From positions 1,612,001-1,676,000 of the forward strand of contig NZ_CP090347.1 of assembly GCF_021398715.1 (NCBI RefSeq): a stretch of 64,000 nt of DNA. The letters run 5' to 3'. Positions 1-10,728 of this stretch are shown one piece after another (position 1 is the first letter of the stretch; every line of letters begins with the position of its first letter). This DNA is from Microbacterium binotii (GTDB taxonomy: Bacteria; Actinomycetota; Actinomycetes; Actinomycetales; Microbacteriaceae). Under the pieces are notes generated by a model. It was not told where the DNA came from and ran no database searches. It saw nothing but the letters and a program-made list of their open reading frames with translations. Position numbers and translations under genes: made by a program.

Positions 1-15
1 GCCGCCAAGGACTGA
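1..15 (+). CDS. 3' end of an upstream gene (last four codons)
   Basis: Frame 1 reads Ala-Ala-Lys-Asp and then a TGA stop at 13-15, which fits the tail of a gene entering from the left edge. Only four codons are visible, so the gene cannot be identified. In related actinomycetes whiA lies upstream of this region, but that is synteny, not something this sequence shows. The frame could be chance. Confidence 0.25.
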   Translation, partial: AAKD

Positions 16-77
16 TCAGTCCCACGCGCAGTCGTCATCCAAGGAATCAACCCCTGCCTGGCGCGGTTCTCCCTCAG

Positions 78-83
78 TAGGAT
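78..83 (+). promoter_or_regulatory. Candidate -10 element of sodA
   Basis: TAGGAT lies 61 nt before the sodA start, in the only intergenic stretch upstream of the gene (16-144). No good -35 is visible. It matches the TAGNNT hexamers found ahead of many genes here. Nothing else is recognisable in 16-144 apart from the sodA ribosome-binding site at 131-138. Confidence 0.35.
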
Positions 84-144
84 GAAGGCGTCATCCCCGC
101 ATCGCCGAGGCGTTCGGCGCTGCGCCCGACAGGAGGAAGAGAAC

Positions 145-771
145 ATGGCGAAGTACACGCTGCCCGAGCTCCCTTACGACTATGCCGCGCTTGAGCCGAG
201 CATCAGCGCGACGATCATGGAGCTGCACCACAGCAAGCATCACCAGGCCTACGTCACCGGCGCGAACACCGCGCTGGAGCAGCTGGCGGAGGCCCGCGAC
301 AGCGGAAACCTCGCGAACGTGAACAAGCTCGAGAAGGACCTCGCGTTCAACCTCGGCGGTCACACCAACCACTCGATCTTCTGGACGAACCTCTCGCCCA
401 ACGGCGGCGACAAGCCGACCGGCGAGCTCGAGGCCGCCATCGACGACCACTTCGGGTCGTTCGACAAGTTCCAGGCCCACTTCACGGCGGCGGCTCTCGG
501 CGTGCAGGGCTCGGGCTGGGCGGGTCTGTTCTGGGATTCGATCGGTGAGAACCTCATCATCCAGCAGTTCTTCGACCAGCAGTCGCAGTTCGCCGCGGGC
601 AGCGTTCCGCTCCTGCTGCTGGACGTCTGGGAGCACGCGTACTACCTCGATTACAAGAACGTCCGCGCCGACTACGTGAAGGCGTTCTGGAACATCGCCG
701 ACTGGTCCAACGTCCAGTCCCGCTTTGTTACGGCGCGAGAGAAGACGGCAGGCCTGCTGGTAGGGTCATGA
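145..771 (+). CDS. sodA: Superoxide dismutase, Mn-type
   Basis: 208-residue cytoplasmic enzyme that converts superoxide to oxygen and hydrogen peroxide. The four-ligand metal site is visible: the N-terminal LHHSKHH segment (about 27-33), the [11 protein letters not shown] segment (about 70-80) and DVWEHAYY near residue 160. Glycine before the second histidine ligand, and glutamines in the QQFFDQQSQ segment, point to the manganese rather than the iron class; this is inferred from family patterns. The frame is open further upstream (82), but the ATG at 145 is preceded by AGGAGGAA at 131-138 and begins the conserved [10 protein letters not shown]-terminus. It is a single gene, closed by a hairpin at 781-819. 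Confidence 0.95.
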   Translation: MAKYTLPELPYDYAALEPSISATIMELHHSKHHQAYVTGANTALEQLAEARDSGNLANVNKLEKDLAFNLGGHTNHSIFWTNLSPNGGDKPTGELEAAIDDHFGSFDKFQAHFTAAALGVQGSGWAGLFWDSIGENLIIQQFFDQQSQFAAGSVPLLLLDVWEHAYYLDYKNVRADYVKAFWNIADWSNVQSRFVTAREKTAGLLVGS

Positions 772-1923
<1,152 letters not shown>

Positions 1924-1931
1924 TCCACACC

Positions 1932-3146
1932 ATGGCACTGCGCACCCTCGATTCGCTGGGGTCGCTCGCAGGCCGCCGCGTCGTCGTCCGTGCTGACCTC
2001 AACGTTCCTCTCAAGGACGGGGTCATCACGGACGACGGTCGCGTGCGGGCTACGCTGCCGACCCTCAACGCCCTGATCAATCAGGGCGCCCGTGTCGTCG
2101 TCTGCTCCCATCTGGGGCGTCCTGACGGCGAACCCAACCCGAAGTACAGCCTCGAGCCGGTCGCGCAGCGCCTGTCCGAGCTTCTCGGAAAGCCCGTCGC
2201 CTTCGCACGCGACACCGTCGGCGTCTCGGCGCAGGAGGCGGTTGCCTCGCTCGCCGACGGCGACGTCGCCATCATCGAGAACCTCCGCTTCAACCCCGGA
2301 GAGACCTCGAAGGATGCGGGTGAGCGTCGCGCCTTCGCGCAGGAGCTCGCCGCGCTCGGTGACGCTCTCGTCTCCGACGGGTTCGGTGTCGTGCACCGCA
2401 AGCAGGCCAGCGTCTACGAGCTCGCGGAGCTCCTGCCCTCGGCTGCGGGCCTGCTGATCGAGAAGGAGGTCGACGTCCTCGACCGCCTGACCGAGAACCC
2501 CGAGCGGCCGTACGCGGTCGTGCTCGGCGGGTCGAAGGTGAGCGACAAGCTCGGCGTCATCGAGCATCTCCTGCCCCGCGTGGATACGCTGCTCGTCGGC
2601 GGAGGCATGATGTTCACCTTCCTCGCGGCCCTCGGCCACAAGGTGGGTGCGAGCCTGCTCGAGAAGGACCAGATCGACACGGTCAAGGGCTACCTGGCCG
2701 CTGCCGAGGAGCGTGGCGTGAAGATCGTCCTTCCGGTGGATGCTGTCGTGGCGGCATCCTTCTCGGCCGATGCGGATCACGTGGTGGCCGCGGTCGACGC
2801 CCTGGAAGACACCCCGTTCGGCGCCTCCGGTCTGGGCCTGGACATCGGACCGGAGACGGCGAAGACGTTTGCGGCGGTGATCGCTGCGAGCAAGACCGTG
2901 TTCTGGAACGGGCCGATGGGCGTGTTCGAGATGGCGGCGTTCGCCGACGGCACCCGCGCGGTCGCGAAGGCGCTGACGGAGGTCGACGGACTGTCGGTCG
3001 TGGGCGGGGGAGACTCCGCCGCGGCGGTCCGCCAGCTCGGCTTCCGTGACGATCAGTTCGGCCACATCTCCACCGGCGGTGGCGCCAGCCTCGAGTTCCT
3101 CGAGGGCAAGAAGCTTCCCGGACTGGAGGTCCTCGGATGGCAGTGA
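1932..3146 (+). CDS. pgk: Phosphoglycerate kinase
   Basis: 404 residues. It transfers the acyl phosphate of 1,3-bisphosphoglycerate to ADP in glycolysis. The N-terminal substrate-binding motif RADLNVP is at 20-26, SHLGRP at 59-64, the ENLRF segment near 117, and the C-terminal nucleotide-side loop GGGDSAA near 357. The ATG at 1932 is 8 nt after the gap stop; the frame is open much further upstream inside gap, but that is antigenic-looking out-of-frame sequence with no homology. Its last 10 nt overlap tpiA, implying translational coupling. One substitution is unusual: the family's DAFG motif reads DGFG here ([10 protein letters not shown]). Confidence 0.95.
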   Translation: MALRTLDSLGSLAGRRVVVRADLNVPLKDGVITDDGRVRATLPTLNALINQGARVVVCSHLGRPDGEPNPKYSLEPVAQRLSELLGKPVAFARDTVGVSAQEAVASLADGDVAIIENLRFNPGETSKDAGERRAFAQELAALGDALVSDGFGVVHRKQASVYELAELLPSAAGLLIEKEVDVLDRLTENPERPYAVVLGGSKVSDKLGVIEHLLPRVDTLLVGGGMMFTFLAALGHKVGASLLEKDQIDTVKGYLAAAEERGVKIVLPVDAVVAASFSADADHVVAAVDALEDTPFGASGLGLDIGPETAKTFAAVIAASKTVFWNGPMGVFEMAAFADGTRAVAKALTEVDGLSVVGGGDSAAAVRQLGFRDDQFGHISTGGGASLEFLEGKKLPGLEVLGWQ

Positions 3147-3925
3147 CACGTACCCCGCTCATCGCGGGCAACTGGAAGATGAATCTCGACCACCTGCAGG
3201 CGGTCGCGCTCGTTCAGAAGCTCTACTGGACTCTGAAGGACGCGAAGCACGAGCAGGACAGCGTCGAGGTCGCCGTCTTCCCGCCGTTCACGGATCTGCG
3301 CACGGTGCAGACGCTGATCGACGCCGACAAGATCCCGTTCGCCCTCGGCGCGCAGGACCTGTCGACGCACGACTCGGGCGCCTACACGGGCGAGATCTCC
3401 GGTGCCTTCCTGGCCAAGCTCGACGCGAAGTACGTGATCATCGGTCACTCCGAGCGTCGTGAGTACCACAACGAAACGGACGAGGTCGTCGCCGCCAAGG
3501 TGCAGGCGGCCCTCCGCCACGGACTGAGCCCGGTCATCTGCGTCGGCGAGACGGCGGAGGACCTGGAGAAGTTCGGCGCGAGCGCCGTGCCGGTCGGGCA
3601 GCTGCGGGTCGCTCTCGAGGGCATTTCGGCCGATGCCGACGTGGTCGTCGCGTACGAGCCCGTCTGGGCCATCGGCTCCGGCCAGGCTGCTACGCCCGAG
3701 CAGGCGCAGGATGTGTGCGCGACGCTCCGCGGTGTCGTGGCCGAGGTACTGGGCGAGGAGGCCGGTCGGCGCACCCGTGTCCTGTACGGCGGCTCCGTGA
3801 AGTCCAGCAACATCGCCACGTTCATGCGTCAGCCCGACGTGGACGGCGCGCTCGTGGGTGGTGCCAGCCTGGTCGCCGAAGAGTTCGCGGCGATCATCCG
3901 CTACCAGAAGCACGTCGGGGTCTGA
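3137..3925 (+). CDS. tpiA: Triosephosphate isomerase
   Basis: 262 residues, a TIM barrel that interconverts dihydroxyacetone phosphate and glyceraldehyde 3-phosphate. The catalytic set is intact: Asn-Trp-Lys at 12-14 (Lys14), His104 in IIGHSERR and Glu174 in [10 protein letters not shown]. The phosphate-binding YGGSVK loop lies near the C-terminus. The ATG at 3137 overlaps the last 10 nt of pgk, so it is the third cistron of the glycolytic operon. A strong hairpin 5 nt after its stop probably separates it from secG. Confidence 0.96.
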   Translation: MAVTRTPLIAGNWKMNLDHLQAVALVQKLYWTLKDAKHEQDSVEVAVFPPFTDLRTVQTLIDADKIPFALGAQDLSTHDSGAYTGEISGAFLAKLDAKYVIIGHSERREYHNETDEVVAAKVQAALRHGLSPVICVGETAEDLEKFGASAVPVGQLRVALEGISADADVVVAYEPVWAIGSGQAATPEQAQDVCATLRGVVAEVLGEEAGRRTRVLYGGSVKSSNIATFMRQPDVDGALVGGASLVAEEFAAIIRYQKHVGV

Positions 3926-3930
3926 TCTCG

Positions 3931-3963
3931 GCCGTGAGACGGGGCGCGGCCCCGTCTCACGGC
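3931..3963 (+). terminator. Terminator after tpiA
   Basis: Perfect 15-bp inverted repeat (GCCGTGAGACGGGGC and its complement) around a 3-nt GCG loop, 5 nt beyond the tpiA stop. There is no T-tract. It separates the glycolytic operon from the secG promoter region. Confidence 0.75.
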
Positions 3964-3981
3964 TCAGGTCGGCCCGATGGC

Positions 3982-3987
3982 TATACT
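3982..3987 (+). promoter_or_regulatory. Candidate -10 element of secG
   Basis: TATACT lies just after the tpiA terminator and 46 nt before the chosen secG start. It is the best -10 match in the interval. No clear -35 was recognised. Confidence 0.45.
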
Positions 3988-4033
3988 TGTACCTTGTGCG
4001 ATCTCGGGATCGCCAAGAAGGGTGACGAACACA

Positions 4034-4285
4034 GTGCAGATCCTCGAGTTCGTGCTCCAGGTGCTTCTCGGCATCACGAGCCTGCTGCTGACGCTGCTGA
4101 TCCTGCTCCACAAGGGGCGCGGTGGCGGACTGTCCGACATGTTCGGAGGCGGTATGAGTTCATCCCTGGGCTCCTCGGGCCTCGCCGAGCGCAATCTGAA
4201 CCGCTTCACGATCGTTCTCGCGCTCGTCTGGTTCATCTCGATCGTGGCCCTCGGCCTGGTCACCAAGTTCACCGGACTGGTCTGA
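4034..4285 (+). CDS. secG: Preprotein translocase subunit SecG
   Basis: 83-residue membrane protein of the SecYEG channel. Two hydrophobic helices (about 5-25 and 56-78) flank a polar loop with the hallmark HKGRGGGLSDMFGG. The GTG at 4034 (VQILEFVLQ) matches the usual N-terminus and has GAAGGG about 11 nt ahead; the in-frame GTG at 4022 would leave that ribosome-binding site too close. The gene sits directly after gap-pgk-tpiA, as in many actinomycetes, but has its own candidate promoter. Two nt separate it from the downstream RbpA-family gene, so the two are probably cotranscribed. Confidence 0.92.
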   Translation: MQILEFVLQVLLGITSLLLTLLILLHKGRGGGLSDMFGGGMSSSLGSSGLAERNLNRFTIVLALVWFISIVALGLVTKFTGLV

Positions 4286-4287
4286 TC

Positions 4288-4644
4288 ATGGCGACCGGGG
4301 GAAACGCGATCCGGGGTACCCGCGTGGGCGCGGGACCTATGGGTGAGCAGGACCATGGCTATCACGCCGACCGCGTGGCCGTGTCGTACTGGGATGCCCT
4401 CGGAAACGAGACGGTGCGCTACTTCGCCGCCGGCATCGCCGAGGAGGAGATCCCGGACACGATCGACTCGCCGCATTCGGGTCTTCCGGCCGGCCGCGAC
4501 CAGGCGAACCCGCCCGCCCTGGCCAAGCCCGAGCCCTACAAGACACACCTCGCCTACGTGAAGGAGCGTCGCACGGACGACGAGGCCGAACAGCTCCTCG
4601 ATGAGGCGCTTCACAAGCTGCGCGAGCGCCGCGGCCAGGACTGA
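4288..4644 (+). CDS. RbpA-family RNA polymerase-binding protein, cysteine-free paralogue
   Basis: 118 residues. The N-terminus GNAIRGTRVGAGPMGE and the C-terminal PYKTHLAYVKERRT helix match the RbpA family, whose members bind RNA polymerase and group 1/2 sigma factors in actinobacteria. This copy has no cysteine at all: where homologues carry a C-P-x-C-G zinc knuckle it reads SPHSG (61-65). A second gene at 59871-60248 keeps all four zinc cysteines. This one starts 2 nt after secG and ends at a bidirectional terminator. Family assignment is good. Whether it still binds polymerase or sigma is unknown. Confidence 0.85.
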   Translation: MATGGNAIRGTRVGAGPMGEQDHGYHADRVAVSYWDALGNETVRYFAAGIAEEEIPDTIDSPHSGLPAGRDQANPPALAKPEPYKTHLAYVKERRTDDEAEQLLDEALHKLRERRGQD

Positions 4645-4653
4645 TCCACCGCT

Positions 4654-4698
4654 GACATGAGAGGAGCCCCGGTCATCGACCGAGGCTCCTCTCATGTC
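4654..4698. terminator. Bidirectional terminator between the RbpA paralogue and pgl
   Basis: A 15-bp perfect outer stem (GACATGAGAGGAGCC and its complement), one C/A mismatch, then a 5-bp inner stem around a 3-nt loop. It sits between two convergent genes, 9 nt after one stop and 1 nt from the other, so it can serve both strands. Confidence 0.8.
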
Positions 4699-4699
4699 G

Positions 4700-5479
4700 T
4701 CAGTAGTCGCTGTCGATCAGCTCGGGCGGCACCTTCGCTGCGGCAGCCTCATCGACGAAGAAGACGGTGCGCTTGCGTCCCTTCGCACCGGCAGCGGGAA
4801 CGCTCTGATAACTGGCGCCCGCAAGAGCGAGGCCGAGGACGGACGCCTTGTCGGGGCCGACGAGAACCAGCCACACGCGCTTGGCGGAGTTGATCACCGG
4901 CCGGGTCACGGTGATCCGCTCTGGAGGAGGCTTCGGCGCATCGCGGACGGCCAGCGCCGCGCGATCGGTCACCTGGATCTCGCCACGATCGGGGAAGAGC
5001 GAAGCGATGTGCGCGTCCGGACCGACCCCGAGGAAGCAGACGTCGAACGACGGCCATGCGCCGACGGTCGGATCCGCGAACCGGGCGAGCTCGGCCTCGT
5101 AGGCCGCAGCCGCATCCTCGATACTGAGACCGTCGTCGCTCGCGGCCATGGTGTGCACGTTCTCCGCCGGGACCGGGATGCGATCGAGCAGAGCGACGAA
5201 CGCCTCGGCGTCGTTGCGGTCCTCGGATCCGCGCGGGACGAAACGCTCATCACTCCACCAGAAGTGGACGAGAGACCAGTCGACTTCGTGGCACCGCGGG
5301 TTCTCGGCGACAGCCGCGAGAACGCGCCCCCCCATCGACCCGCCGGTCAACGAGATGTGGGCCGGCTTCCCTTCCATGACACGCTTCGCGATCCGACTGA
5401 GGAGGCGACGGGCCACAGCGCGCGCGATCCGATCGGGGTCCGAGCGGACGACGACCTGCTTCTCGGTGACCTCGGGCAT
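4700..5479 (-). CDS. pgl: 6-phosphogluconolactonase
   Basis: 259 residues. It hydrolyses 6-phosphogluconolactone, the second step of the oxidative pentose phosphate pathway. The SLTGGS segment and the VHFWWSDERFVP motif are typical of the NagB/DevB-like fold, as is GVGPDAHIASLFP. The frame is open upstream to 5551, but a double ATG at 5482/5479 follows GAGGAG, and the second ATG has the better spacing. It is the last gene of the tkt-tal-pgi-zwf-opcA-pgl operon, 13 nt after opcA. Confidence 0.93.
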   Translation of the reverse strand: MPEVTEKQVVVRSDPDRIARAVARRLLSRIAKRVMEGKPAHISLTGGSMGGRVLAAVAENPRCHEVDWSLVHFWWSDERFVPRGSEDRNDAEAFVALLDRIPVPAENVHTMAASDDGLSIEDAAAAYEAELARFADPTVGAWPSFDVCFLGVGPDAHIASLFPDRGEIQVTDRAALAVRDAPKPPPERITVTRPVINSAKRVWLVLVGPDKASVLGLALAGASYQSVPAAGAKGRKRTVFFVDEAAAAKVPPELIDSDY

Positions 5480-5492
5480 CATGCTCCTCGTA

Positions 5493-6419
5493 TCAGTGCT
5501 CGATGAGGGCACTGCCCTCGGTGACGACGCGACCGTACAACAGGTCGGCATCCAGTCGTCGCAGCTCCTCGGCCAGGCATTCGCGCAGGGACCGCCGTGG
5601 GAAGGCCAACTCGTGACTGGGCTGTCCCGGCTGCGTCAGTACTGCCGTCAGCGCATCGGGGCGTTCGAGCACGATGTCTCCACTGGCACGCGTGAGCCGC
5701 ACGGACTTGATGCCGCTTGCCCATTCGTCGCTGTCCAGATAGCGCCAGGTCACGTCGACCTTCAGCTGAAGACGGAGCCAGGCCGCCAGGAGGGGAGTGG
5801 AAGGCGAGTCGCCGCCTCCCAGGACTTCCACGGCGGTGATCGGCTCGTAGGGAGGCTGGTCCAACACCGCCGCGAGCTGCTCACGCCAGCGGGTGAGGCG
5901 GGTCCAGGCGAGATCGGTGTCGCCGGGTGCATAGTGTCCGCCGAGGTTCAGCACCCACTCGTGCGGGTCGCTCTGCATCGCCGCGTCGGTGATGCGGCGC
6001 TGCGCGATCTTGCCGATATCGGAGCGGGAGGGGACCTCAGGAGTATCCGCGGGCCACCACGCGACGACGGGGGCGTCGGGAAGGAGGAGACCGGTCACCA
6101 GGCTCTCGGCGTTCGAGCCCGCGGGCCCGTGCGCGTGCAGGAGGATGACCTCGCTCGCACCGGCGTCGCCGCCGACACGGATCTCCGCATCCAAGCGCGG
6201 CTCCGCCTTCGGGTTGTCGAGCATCAGCACGATGACCCGCATGGGGTGCTCGCGGGACGCGTCGTTCGCCGCTTCGATCGCCTCCTCCTCGATGCCGCGG
6301 CGCGTCGCGATGATGAGCGTCAGGACGCGGCCGAGTGCGACCGCCCCGCCCTCTTCGCGGACGTTGACCAGGGCGCGGGAGATCTTGCTGACGGTGGTGT
6401 CGGGCAGATCGATGATCAC
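5493..6419 (-). CDS. opcA: Glucose-6-phosphate dehydrogenase assembly protein OpcA
   Basis: 308 residues. OpcA is a partner of glucose-6-phosphate dehydrogenase, required for its activity or redox control in cyanobacteria and actinomycetes. The N-terminus VIIDLPDTTVSKISRAL is characteristic. The chosen GTG at 6419 overlaps the zwf stop as GTGA and has GGAGG 5 nt upstream. The frame is open to 6479, but that part lies inside zwf. Tight linkage to zwf supports the assignment and suggests translational coupling. Confidence 0.93.
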   Translation of the reverse strand: MIIDLPDTTVSKISRALVNVREEGGAVALGRVLTLIIATRRGIEEEAIEAANDASREHPMRVIVLMLDNPKAEPRLDAEIRVGGDAGASEVILLHAHGPAGSNAESLVTGLLLPDAPVVAWWPADTPEVPSRSDIGKIAQRRITDAAMQSDPHEWVLNLGGHYAPGDTDLAWTRLTRWREQLAAVLDQPPYEPITAVEVLGGGDSPSTPLLAAWLRLQLKVDVTWRYLDSDEWASGIKSVRLTRASGDIVLERPDALTAVLTQPGQPSHELAFPRRSLRECLAEELRRLDADLLYGRVVTEGSALIEH

Positions 6420-7966
6420 GGGCGCCTCCAGGTGCGACCATCGCGGGCGAGCAGATCGTCCGCGGACTGCGGTCCCCATGAACCGGGGGAGTACTGTTCG
6501 AGCGGGCCGGACTGCTCCGACCAGAATTTCTCGATCGGGTCGAGGATCTTCCAGCTGAGCTCCACCTCTTCATGGCGGGGGAACAACGGCGGATCGCCCA
6601 GGAGCACGTCGAGGATGAGACGCTCATAGGCTTCGGGGCTCGCTTCGGTGAAAGCGTGGCCGTAGCCGAAGTCCATCGTCACGTCGCGCACCTGCATGTC
6701 GGCACCCGGAACCTTGGATCCGAAACGGATGGTGACGCCCTCATCGGGCTGCACCCGGATCACCAGCGCGTTCTGGCCGAGGCCATCGGTCTGGCTGCGA
6801 CCGAACAGATGCTCGGGGGCACGCTTGAAGACGACGGCGATCTCGGTCACCCGGCGACCGAGGCGCTTCCCGGCACGCAGATAGAACGGGACACCTGCCC
6901 ACCGGCGCGTGTTGATGTCGAGCTTGATGGCGGCATAGGTCTCGGTCGTCGAGTCGGCGGCCATGCCGTCTTCCTCGAGGAAGCCGAGCACCTTCTCGCC
7001 GCCCTGCCAGCCACCGGCGTACTGTCCGCGCGCGGTGGCCGTGGACAGATCATCGGGCAGCGTCACCGCTGCGAGCACCTTCTCCTTCTCGGCGCGCAGC
7101 TGCGCAGCGTCGAAGGTGATGGGCTCTTCCATGGCCGTGAGCGCGAGGAGCTGGAGCAGGTGGTTCTGAATGACGTCGCGCGCGGCGCCGATCCCGTCGT
7201 AGTAGCCGGCTCGCCCGCCCACTCCGATGTCTTCAGCCATCGTGATCTGAACGTGATCGACGTAGTTGCGGTTCCAGATGGGCTCGTAGAGCTCGTTCGC
7301 GAAGCGCAGCGCCAGGATGTTCTGGACCGTCTCCTTACCCAGGTAGTGGTCGATGCGGAAGATCGAATCGGCGGGGAAGGCGGAGCGCACGACGTCGTTC
7401 AGTTCACGAGCCGACTCGAGGTCGTGGCCGAAGGGCTTCTCGATCACCACTCGGCGCCAGCGGTCCGCGCCGTCGGCGGTGTCGTCGACGAGGCCGGACG
7501 CCTTGAGCTGTTCCGCGACGATCGGGAAGTCGCGCGGCGGGATCGACAGGTAGTACGCGTGGTTGCCCATCGTGCCGCGTTCCACATCGAGCTTCTCGAC
7601 GGTCTCGCGAAGGCGACGGAACGCATCCAGGTCGTCGAACTGACCCTGCACGAAGCGGATGCCCTGTAGCAGCTGCTCCCATGTCTCGTCCCGGAACTCG
7701 GTGCGCGCGTACTGCTTCACCGCGTCGCGGACGACCTCGGCGAAGTCCTCGTCCTCCCAGTCGCGGCGAGCGAATCCGACCAGTCCGAACCCGGGCGGCA
7801 GCAGACCGCGGTTGGCGAGGTCGTATACGGCCGGCATGAGCTTCTTGCGGGACAGGTCGCCTGTCACGCCGAAGATCACGAGGGCGCTGGGGCCAGCGAT
7901 CCGACTGAGGCGTCGGTCATCCGGGTCGCGGAGGGGGTTGTGCCCCCGCGAGATCTCGGCAGTCAT
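6416..7966 (-). CDS. zwf: Glucose-6-phosphate 1-dehydrogenase
   Basis: 516 residues, standard length. It oxidises glucose 6-phosphate to the lactone with reduction of NADP. The nucleotide-binding GVTGDLSRKK is at 33-42, EKPFGHDL at 176-183 and the active-site RIDHYLGKE at 204-212. The ATG at 7966 follows GGAGAA with 7-nt spacing and matches the family N-terminus; the longer open frame to 8080 lies inside pgi. It overlaps opcA by 4 nt and begins 13 nt after pgi, so it belongs to the same transcript. Confidence 0.96.
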   Translation of the reverse strand: MTAEISRGHNPLRDPDDRRLSRIAGPSALVIFGVTGDLSRKKLMPAVYDLANRGLLPPGFGLVGFARRDWEDEDFAEVVRDAVKQYARTEFRDETWEQLLQGIRFVQGQFDDLDAFRRLRETVEKLDVERGTMGNHAYYLSIPPRDFPIVAEQLKASGLVDDTADGADRWRRVVIEKPFGHDLESARELNDVVRSAFPADSIFRIDHYLGKETVQNILALRFANELYEPIWNRNYVDHVQITMAEDIGVGGRAGYYDGIGAARDVIQNHLLQLLALTAMEEPITFDAAQLRAEKEKVLAAVTLPDDLSTATARGQYAGGWQGGEKVLGFLEEDGMAADSTTETYAAIKLDINTRRWAGVPFYLRAGKRLGRRVTEIAVVFKRAPEHLFGRSQTDGLGQNALVIRVQPDEGVTIRFGSKVPGADMQVRDVTMDFGYGHAFTEASPEAYERLILDVLLGDPPLFPRHEEVELSWKILDPIEKFWSEQSGPLEQYSPGSWGPQSADDLLARDGRTWRRP

Positions 7967-7979
7967 CGAGAATGTTCTC

Positions 7980-9605
7980 CTACTGGGCGGCATCGAACAG
8001 CGCGAGCACATCGGCTTGCGCGTCGACGAGGGTGAGCGTGACGACCGGGCGCGCGTGCTCGTCGGACAGCACGGATGCATCGCCGGCGGCCTGCGCGGCG
8101 ATCAGTTCGCCGAAGGTGAAGGGACGGCCGGGGATGGCCAGATCGGTGCGGGGATGCTGCAAGATCTGCAGGAACACACCGTTGGCGGGACCGCCCTTGT
8201 GGTACTGACCGGTGGAGTGCAAGAACCGTGGACCCCACCCGAAGGTCGTGGGGCGCGCGGAGTCGGCAGCGACGAGCTCACGAAGCCCCTCGATCGGCGC
8301 GAGGTCTCGCCGGTCGACGTATGCCTGCAGCGCCACGTATCCGTTCTCGGGAATACGGGCCCAGAGGGCATCGAGGACTCCGCTCAACGTGCCGCTGGCC
8401 GCGAGCGACGGGTCGGACACTCGGACCTCGATGCCGTCCTGCTCGAAGACGGCGGGGGTGGGCTCGGGGCGGTTGTCCAAGAGGGCGCGAGCGGCCACCT
8501 TCGCGGCTTCCACATCCGGCTGATCGAAGGGATTGATGCTCAGCATCCGCCCGGCGATCGCCGTCGCGTACTCCCACACGACGAACTGCGCGCCGAGGGA
8601 CCCGGCGACGAGGATCTCACCGCGGTGGTGCTCGAACAGGTGATCATGGCGCACGTCGTCGACGAGGCGCAGCAGCCGCAGGTCGGCGGGGGTGTCCTCG
8701 ACCTCGGGGGAGACCGGGAGCAGGACGACGGGCAGGATGCCGGTGCCGTTCTTACCGGTCGATTCCGCGACGAGCTGCTCGATCCACCCCGGCAGGCCCA
8801 CGATATGGGTGCCGTCGGTGATCAGGCCCAGCTTGTCCTTGCGCGCAGCACCGCCACCGGCGATGGCCGCCGCGAGGACGAGCGCGGGATTGCGAGGATC
8901 GTCGATGGCGACCTCGAGAAGCGTCGCCTCGGCCTCGTTGAGCAGCTCGTCGATGTCCACACCGGCGAGACCCGCAGGTACGAGCCCGAATGCGGTCAGC
9001 GCCGAATAGCGCCCGCCGACGGTGGGGTCTGCGGTGAAAAGACGGTAGCCGTCGGCATCAGCGGACTCGGCGAGCGGCGAACCGGGGTCCGTGACGACGA
9101 CGATGCGGCTCGCCGGGTCGATTCCCGCTGCGCGGTAGGCCGCCTCGAACGCGCGCTTGGCGGAGTCCGTCTCGATCGTGGAGCCGGACTTCGACGACAC
9201 GACGAGAGCGGTCTGCGCGAGACCGCCGGCCTCGGCGTCGCCGCCGATGGCGGCCGCGACCTCACCGGGGGCGGTGGAGTCCAGGACGACAAGGGGGACA
9301 CCCGCCGTGGCGGCGATCACTTCTGGAGCGAGGGACGAGCCGCCCATTCCGGCCAGCACGATACGGGTGACACCGTCGGCGCGCAGAACCTCGCGAAGCG
9401 TCACGATCTCCTCGACCAGCGGCCGGGACACGGTGACGGCCTGCACCCAGCCGAGTCGCCCGGCGGCATCCGCGGCGGCGCCCGGACCCCAGAGGTCCGG
9501 GTCGCCGGCCGTGATGCCGGAGGCGATCAGAGAGTCGACGAGCGCGGGGAGCTCCGCCTCGACCACGTCGCGGACGTCGCCGCTGACGTGGATGTCGAAG
9601 CTCAT
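7980..9605 (-). CDS. pgi: Glucose-6-phosphate isomerase
   Basis: 541 residues. It interconverts glucose 6-phosphate and fructose 6-phosphate, joining glycolysis to the pentose phosphate genes on either side. SIS-fold features are visible: [13 protein letters not shown] (about 211-223), the [12 protein letters not shown] helix, and the [11 protein letters not shown] segment near the C-terminus. The ATG at 9605 overlaps the tal stop as ATGA. This pgi, between tal and zwf, is the actinomycete form often fused or adjacent to transaldolase in this operon; here the two are separate genes. Confidence 0.93.
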   Translation of the reverse strand: MSFDIHVSGDVRDVVEAELPALVDSLIASGITAGDPDLWGPGAAADAAGRLGWVQAVTVSRPLVEEIVTLREVLRADGVTRIVLAGMGGSSLAPEVIAATAGVPLVVLDSTAPGEVAAAIGGDAEAGGLAQTALVVSSKSGSTIETDSAKRAFEAAYRAAGIDPASRIVVVTDPGSPLAESADADGYRLFTADPTVGGRYSALTAFGLVPAGLAGVDIDELLNEAEATLLEVAIDDPRNPALVLAAAIAGGGAARKDKLGLITDGTHIVGLPGWIEQLVAESTGKNGTGILPVVLLPVSPEVEDTPADLRLLRLVDDVRHDHLFEHHRGEILVAGSLGAQFVVWEYATAIAGRMLSINPFDQPDVEAAKVAARALLDNRPEPTPAVFEQDGIEVRVSDPSLAASGTLSGVLDALWARIPENGYVALQAYVDRRDLAPIEGLRELVAADSARPTTFGWGPRFLHSTGQYHKGGPANGVFLQILQHPRTDLAIPGRPFTFGELIAAQAAGDASVLSDEHARPVVTLTLVDAQADVLALFDAAQ

Positions 9606-10708
9606 CGCGCGGCCTTGAGCGCCGTCTCCACCGTCTCCTGCAGCTCGTGCCAGGACACGATGAACTTCTCGACGCCCTCGTCCTCGAGCGTCTGGGTGAC
9701 GTCGGCGAAGTCGACGCCCACCGCGGCGAGCTGGTCGAAGAAGGTGTGAGCCGCGTCGATGTTGCCCGTGATGGTGTCGCCCTCGATGACGCCGTGGTCG
9801 AACGTGGCCTCGAGCGTCTTCTCGGGCATGGTGTTGACCGTGCCGGCTGCGACGAGTTCGGTCACATACAGCGTGTCGGGCAGGGCGGGATCCTTGACTC
9901 CCGTCGAGGCCCAGAGCGGGCGCTGCAGATTCGCGCCGGCCTCGAGCAGGGCCTGCGCACGGGGAGATCCGAACTCTCGCTCGAACAGCTCGTACGCGAG
10001 GCGCGCGTTGGCGAGACCCGCTTGCGACAGAAGCGCGGTCGCCTCGTCGGTGCCGATGGCCTTCAGGCGCTTGTCCACCTCGGTGTCCACACGCGAGACG
10101 AAGAACGACGCCACCGACTGCAGGCCGGAGATGTCGATGCCCGCGTCACGCGCCTTCTCGAGCCCGGACAGGTACGCGTCGATGACAGCGGCGTAGCGCT
10201 CCAGGCTGAAGATGAGCGTGACGTTGACCGAGATGCCTGCGCCGATGACCTCGGTGATCGCCGGCAGCCCCGCCTTGGTCGCGGGGATCTTGATCAGCGC
10301 GTTGGGGCGGTCGACCTTGGCCCACAGTTCCTTGGCCTGGGCCACGGTCGCAGCGGTGTCGTGGGCGAGGTCGGGGGAGACCTCGATCGACACGCGCCCA
10401 TCGACACCATTCGTGGCGTCGTACACGGGGCGGAAGATGTCCGACGCTGCCTGCACGTCGTCCGTCGTGATCTCGAAGATCGCCGTGTCGACGTCCGCAC
10501 CGGCAGCGGCGAGGGTGGCGACCTGCTCGGCGTACGCCTCGCCCTTCGAGAGAGCGCCGGCGAAGATCGTCGGGTTGGTGGTCACACCGGAGACCGTGCG
10601 GTCAGAGATCAGCGCGCTGAGGTTGCCCGTGGTGATGCGCTCACGCGAGAGGTCGTCGAGCCAGATGCTGACGCCCGCCGCAGCGAGCTGTTCGGTAGGG
10701 GTGCTCAT
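9602..10708 (-). CDS. tal: Transaldolase
   Basis: 368 residues, the actinobacterial long subfamily. It moves a dihydroxyacetone unit from sedoheptulose 7-phosphate to glyceraldehyde 3-phosphate. The Schiff-base Lys is residue 140 in [11 protein letters not shown], and GVTTNPTIF (41-49) is the conserved N-terminal strand. The ATG at 10708 follows AGGAG and lies 20 nt after tkt. Its stop overlaps the pgi start (ATGA), so coupling is likely. Confidence 0.95.
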   Translation of the reverse strand: MSTPTEQLAAAGVSIWLDDLSRERITTGNLSALISDRTVSGVTTNPTIFAGALSKGEAYAEQVATLAAAGADVDTAIFEITTDDVQAASDIFRPVYDATNGVDGRVSIEVSPDLAHDTAATVAQAKELWAKVDRPNALIKIPATKAGLPAITEVIGAGISVNVTLIFSLERYAAVIDAYLSGLEKARDAGIDISGLQSVASFFVSRVDTEVDKRLKAIGTDEATALLSQAGLANARLAYELFEREFGSPRAQALLEAGANLQRPLWASTGVKDPALPDTLYVTELVAAGTVNTMPEKTLEATFDHGVIEGDTITGNIDAAHTFFDQLAAVGVDFADVTQTLEDEGVEKFIVSWHELQETVETALKAAR

Positions 10709-10728
10709 TTTGTTGCTTCTCCTCGTAC

